Assembly: GCA_013362555.1 (NCBI GenBank)
Contig: JABFVX010000252.1
Coordinates: 1-22,225, forward strand
DNA length: 22,225 bases
Direction: 5' to 3'
Source of the DNA: Mycobacteriaceae bacterium
GTDB lineage: Bacteria > Actinomycetota > Actinomycetes > Mycobacteriales > Mycobacteriaceae
Shown here: one piece after another, positions 13,324-19,300 of the stretch
Numbering within the stretch: position 1 is the first letter of the stretch
Layout of the letters: the number at the start of each line of letters is the position of its first letter
The notes under the pieces: generated by a model
Databases searched by the model: none
What the model was told of the DNA's origin: nothing
Seen by the model: the letters and a program-made list of their open reading frames with translations, nothing else
Translations under genes and position numbers: made by a program

Positions 13324-13325
13324 TC
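13263..13325 (-). terminator. Family 1 palindrome, copy 5 (terminator of the giant gene)
   Basis: A perfect inverted repeat with 30-bp arms (13263-13292 and 13296-13325) and a CCA loop, the longest of the family. It overlaps the giant gene's TGA stop (13326-13324) by two bases. Relative to copies 3 and 4, GTGACGTGCG has become GCGATGTGCG, and the opposite arm carries both compensating changes. This supports selection on the stem. Confidence 0.82.
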
Positions 13326-16300
13326 AGAGTGGGTTCAGCACGGTGAAGTTCGCGTCGAAGACGATCGCGTAGGGGCCTCGGCCGGAGCTCGGCGGCGTCC
13401 AGACCTGGGCCTGGCGTGAGTGCGGCGTGATCAGCATGACGGTGCCGTCGATGGTGGTCAGTAGGTATGGAGCAGTGCCGTCGCGGTCGCTGACGAGTGC
13501 GGTGTGCCCGTGCGCGGTAAGTTGCTCAGTCAAGCTTGTGTAGTTCGGATAGCGGACCATTCGCCCCCCGGTCGCCGTCTGGAGTTGTGAGCGGGTGATC
13601 GTGGCGCCGGGCTCGCCGAGCGAGCAGACAGGCCGACTCGCAAGCTCATTCAGCACGCTGACGATCGTGCTCGGTCCGGGATCCGCGTATTCGGAATTCA
13701 GGAGGGCGTCGAGGCGGCGCACTTCGGCGGCGCTTCGTTCGCGCTCCGCGGCGGAACGGACGATCTGGACCTTGTCGCGAGCGGCGCCGGCCGCGTCGAA
13801 ACGTCGTTTCTCGAGATGAGGTACCGCCAGTTCCCTGAGCTTCGACTCGGACCGAGCCTGTCGAAGCACTGCGCGCCATCGCCTGGCTTGTAGCGCCGGT
13901 CGGCTCTCCGCGCCGGCCGAGTGGTCCGCGCCAGGCGTCGACCGCGGCGGGTCCGCCGCGAAATGAACACGCTCCTGTGGGCCCGCCGTCACACTCACCC
14001 CCTGGGCGAGGCGCCAAGCATGACCATAGAGTTCGCGGTAACTGAACTCGGCGAACGGCGGAAAGTAGTGTTCGATGGCGTGCCGAAGCGCCTGCCTTCC
14101 CGAACTGCGGTAGACCGATTCCAGCGGAAGTTCGGGAATGTGGTGGCCCGCGGCCCGCAGTTGCTGCGCGGCGTCGAAACCGCGAGCAAAGGCGTCGGTC
14201 TCGCCGTCGAGATTGTTGTCGACGTAGTCGTTGAGAAGTTCGTGGAGTGTGTCGTGGGCTGTTCGCCCTGCCGCCGCTTCCGCGTAGCAGGCGGCGCGCA
14301 CCAGGGCGACCAACTGCTCGGGCCGCGAGGCTCCCGCTTCGAGCCGCATACGCCGTTGCGCGGGCAGGTACTGCGCAGGTTCGCGGATGCGATACTCGAA
14401 CTCCACATTGTGTCGGGCGAGCGTGTCCACGGCCCACCGGCCGATATCGGTCGCCTGCAAATCGGCTTGTAGGCGACTTATTCGCCGCGCAGTCTCGTAC
14501 TCCGTCCGACTCGGCTCGTACGAGTACGAGGACGCATCCCGCCCCGTTTGGATTGCGCCGTCGGCCGGGGCCACCCGCACCTGCTGGTGGATGGGGTCGA
14601 TCGTTATTTCCAGGTGGTGAAACACGGTCTCCGGCAGCAGTCGTGCGGCCTCGACGTCGGGGAAAAGCCGCGCCGCCTCGGCGAGCGCGCGATCCTGTTC
14701 GTGCGGCAAGGTCGCCACGACGATCGTCGCCGGTTCTCCGGGGCTGATCGCTACGTGGTCGGTCTTGACAGCAAGTCCCGGACTTGCCTGCGCTCGCACC
14801 GTCAACACGTCCCGCGCCGCCAACGCGGTGGCGACGTCGCCGAGTCGTTGAGAACGGACCTGTGCGTTCTCCCACGCCGTCTGCAGGTCGGCGAGCGCCG
14901 GTCTGGCAAAGGTCATGCGTTCCGAACTCGCCGGATCTGCGGCGTCGCTTGGCAGGAACTCGGCTTCCCGTTCGATTGCCTGTTCCATTGCGTCGACGGC
15001 GGCCTTCAGCCGGTCGCTCTCCAGACATGCCGATTGCCAGCGCACGGTCTGCTGCCGAATTTCCTCGGCGACCTGCCTGGATGTGGGCTCATGCACGTAG
15101 TGCCCATCCGGCAGGGGGGCCCTCCCGCTGAAGGCCCAGTTCAATTCGAGCGGAAACTCGTACAGCCGAAACACAAACGACCGCAGTGCCGCCAATCCTG
15201 CGTGGTGCGCGGACTCGGCGGCGTCGAACGGAGGGAGGCCGCGGTCGACGTTCTCCACCAGGCACTCGAGATAGCCTGTGTAGTAGGCAGTTTCGCTCGG
15301 GTGTTCCGGCAACTGATAGCCGAGGGCCCGAAACTCGGCAACAGCCAGAACGTATTGTGCAAAGAAGCAGGGCAGTTCCGCGTCGACCCGGACAGTCACA
15401 AAATCGTCGCGGGGGAGAAAGCCGGCCGGGGCGTCCCCGGCGAGAAACTGCCGGGCGTGCTCGGCCTCGTGGATGACCAGCATGGCCTGGCTCACCAGAT
15501 TGTCCTCGGCTGCGACGACGACTTCGAGAGTTGCCGGTCGGAACTCGCCCACAGCGTCGAGGTGGGCGCTGTCGAGGCGGTAAGCATGGGTGCGTCGGAC
15601 GGGGCCGGCCGCCAAGGCCGCCAATGCGGCTCTGCCGGAGTCGATTTGCGTCAGCAGCTGTCGAACCTGGTCGTCGACGGTGTCCAGGGACAGGCCGACC
15701 TCGCCGACGCGCGGTGACTGCTCCGTCGGCACAGCTCGGTCCGACTGGAAGTAGTCCTCGATCGGGTCGGTGGGATCGCCGCTGCGATCGAACTCGATGC
15801 CGTGGACGCTGCGCGAGTTCGACTGAACTGCCGTGGGATCGAAGGATCCCACATGCCTGCCGTAGTCGTACTGTCGAAGTTCGCCGCCGTGGTTCACCAC
15901 AAAGTAGGCGTGGGCCCGCAGCGCCGCACCGGCGTCGGTCCGGTTCTCGACGACCAGCATCCCGCGCCCGGAATTGGCCAGGCGGGTGCGCGGATCGACG
16001 TCGCCGTGGTGTTGTCCCGGCTGTGCGCCGAGTAACCGCGCCGCGACTGCCGCGCGTCCGGTGTCGTCCGAGCCGAAGTGTTCCTGATGGCCGCGTGCCA
16101 GCCAGGACAGCGCCGTCATCGGAATTCCCGTGTCGTCGACGGGGACCGCGGGAGTCGCGATCGCGTCGACGCCGCCGCGAACCTCGGCATAGTAGGCGTT
16201 GACGGCGCCGATGACCTGGGGTGTGCACGGCGGGACATGCACCCGCTCCGCGGAGTCCGCCATGACGACAGCGGTCCTGTTGACGATCACCCAGCTCTCG

Positions 16301-19300
16301 CGGCTGTGCCCGCCCGGGGTCTGCGGCACGTCGTTCAGGTAGGCGTCATAGCCCTTGGCGGCGGCGAATCGGCCGATGTCCGAGAGGACGTCGCCTTCGT
16401 CCGCCATCCGGTCCAGCGCGGCGGTTCGCTCCGGCGACGGAGCGCTCGTCGCGAGCCGGACACTCTGTTCATACATGGCCCTCCTGGCGACCGTGAGCTG
16501 CTCGGGCAGCTGTGACCATGTGGTGGTTCTGGCGTCCGGCCGCAGGATCATTCGCACGACGTCGGGCCACTCGTCGTGGGTCTGTATCGCGGCCTCGCGG
16601 CTGACGTGTGCGTACACGCCGTTGCCTGCGTCGTGCATGGCGTCGTCGAATCCGGGAAAGGCGGTTCCTCGGGCGAATTCGGCAAAGTAGTGCTCGTCGA
16701 CACTCGCCAGGTACAAGGCCGGGGCGCCCGCGGCAACAGCCGCGTCGAGCTCAGCCGTCGTGGCGACGGCGGCCGGACCGTCGAATCCTTGAGCCCGGCA
16801 GATCTCGGCGAGCACGGGATCGTGCTCGTAGCAGGCGGGAATCGCGGCGAGCGCTCCGTAATCCAACTCGGCGGTGATGTCGCGGCCTGCGACGCGCGGC
16901 TGTCCCGCGGCATTCGCCGTCAGCAGGTGGCCGTCGGCTGACGCTATCGGAAACGTCCGATACGGCAACGGGGCCGGAGTCTCCACCGTCACCGCGGACC
17001 GATTGACGATCACCCACCGCGCATGGGAGCCTACGTCCGTGTCGTCGACGTAGGCGTCGTAGCCCATGATCGCCGCGAAACTGGGCAGGTCCTGGAGCAC
17101 ATTGCGTTGTGAGCGCAGGACCTGCCGCTCGTCCGACACGTCGCGCGTTTGCGGGAGCTCCCGCAAACGCAGTTCCTGGATACTGAGGAATTTCCGTGCG
17201 GCCTGCTGTTCGGCCCGCAACTCGCTCAGTCTCGCGACCCGTGCGTCGGCGGGCAAGGCGAAGCACATCAGCCGCCGCGCATCGCCGCCTGCCAGTCGAA
17301 CGGCCATCCGCTTGTCTTCGAAGACCGCGAATCGATGCTGCACGGGCGCGTACGGCGCCGCACCGAGGTTCGCCGCGGCCGCGGGATCAGGCGCGGCCGC
17401 GTACAGGAGCACGCCGCCGTCGGCGACCATGGCGTTGAGGCCGACCGAATCCGCTGTCCCGGGCAGTCCACCGTGCCCGAGCTGCCACCCGATGCTGCCC
17501 ATCATGTTGTCCATGTCGTAGAGCCGGACAGCGGGCGCGAGCAGCGCAGCGTCCAACACCTCGGTGAGGTCGCGGCCGCGAATCGGGCCTGGAACGTCGA
17601 CCGGAACCGTCGTCGCGCCTGCCGCCACGACCAGCGCGGTCCGGTTGAGCACCACCGTCTCGTCCTTGTTGATGATGAACGCGTCATATCCTTTGGCGGC
17701 GGCGTACCGCCCGACCTCCGACAACAACGTGTGTCGGTCGCGCAGGACGGCGAGCTGCGCGGCGGCGGCAGGCGCTTCCGGCATTCCGCTGAGCCTGGCG
17801 ATGTCCGCCTCGATCGCGGTCAATGCCGCCGCCTGATCGCGCAGCAGTTGGCGGATCTCGCCGACTTTCGCGTCGGCGACCAGCGCCATGTGAATGATTC
17901 CGGCCGCGTCGCCGTTCGAATATTTGTCCGCGAGAGCGACCTGCATTTCCGGCGAGGTGTAGACGCCTACACTCAACCGGAAGGCGACATCGCCGGGATA
18001 GAACTCGCCGGTGCGGAACTCCTCGACCAGTTTCGGGTCGGTGACGCCTCGGAACAGCCGGACCCCGCCGGCCTCGACCACCGTTCGAAGGCCGGCTGCG
18101 TCGACCAGCGTCGGCAGGCCGTCGAATCCCTGGGCGCGCAGTATCTCGCTGAGCACCTGGTCCGGGTAGCGCCGCCGGTTGACGTGATCCAGGGTCACCC
18201 AGTCCCACTGCGGATCCCGCCACCGCGGTTCGGGCAGCGCGCCGATGGCGGCGGTGAGTCGCGGTGTTCCGAGCGCGGGCGGCTCGGGCAACGGTGTGTC
18301 GTAGTCGATTGCCAGCGGGTCGACGGGGTCGCCGTCTTGGTCGAATTCGATGCCGTGGACAGTGTGGAGGGTGGCCGGTTCCCGGCTGGGGTCGAATTCG
18401 GCGACGAATCGGCCGCCGTAGTCGAAGAGCACGAGTTCACCGTTGTGGTTGGCGACGAAGTAGGCGTGGGCGCGCGGGCCTTCCGGGGATTCGTGGGTTT
18501 CGACGACGAGCATGCCGCGCCCGGAATTGGCTCTGCGGACGGTGTCGTGGACCTGGTCGCAGGACTGGTTCTCGGTCGCGCCGAGCAGGCGGGCGGCGAC
18601 TGTGGCGTAGCCGTGCTCGCGGTGAACGGCGTGCCCGCCCGAGAGCAGTGAATATGCCTGCGGCGGCATGCCTTCGGCAGCCACGTCGAGGGCCGGAAGG
18701 TCCACGACGCGCCTGCCGTTGCGGACACGGTGGTAATAGTCGTTGACGGCGAGACCGGCGAGCGGCGCGCAGCGATTGTCGTTCGGCGCGTGCAATTGAT
18801 GCAGCGGGTTGCCGGGCACCTTGTCCGGCCCGTAGCCGATGCCGCGATCGCGTTCCGCCCGCGATCGAGCAATCAGGTCGGATTCGTGGTCGGCGACGGT
18901 GTGTAGATGGCGGGCGGCTCGCTCGTCCATGCGCCGGACCACCTCGGAGTCGCGCCCGAGTTCGATGCTGCGCTCGAGCCTGCTGCGGCCCGTGTCGACG
19001 GCGATCGCTTCGAGATAGTCGAGCCGGGCCATCACGGCGTCGTGCCAGTCGCGCCGCCCGCGGCTGTCGAACTCGGGCCGCAGTGCGGTCAGGTTCTCGC
19101 GCACGGCGGACAGGTCGGCAGCCGCTCCGGTCGGATCGAGCCATTCCGTGCCGAACTGAGCGACGAGCATCGCGGCCCGGTCGGCGAAGTAGCTCTGGTC
19201 GTGCCGATCCGCGACGAAAGCGAAGTCGTTGTCGATGGCGGTGGCGACGTTGCCGGGAACCTTCCAGTTCTTGGCGTCCCGGTCGTTCGTGGCGACCAGC

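Noticed and set aside
1..13325. Family 1 repeats as a CRISPR array or phage attachment sites
   Set aside because: The copies are kilobases apart without regular spacers, and there is no integrase or tRNA nearby; their positions at gene ends fit terminators better.
17149..18651. 500-codon plus-strand ORF opposite the giant gene (and similar ones at 18907-20193 and 14548-15717)
   Set aside because: They are antisense shadows of a GC-rich frame; the minus frame holds conserved catalytic motifs and internal repeats throughout.
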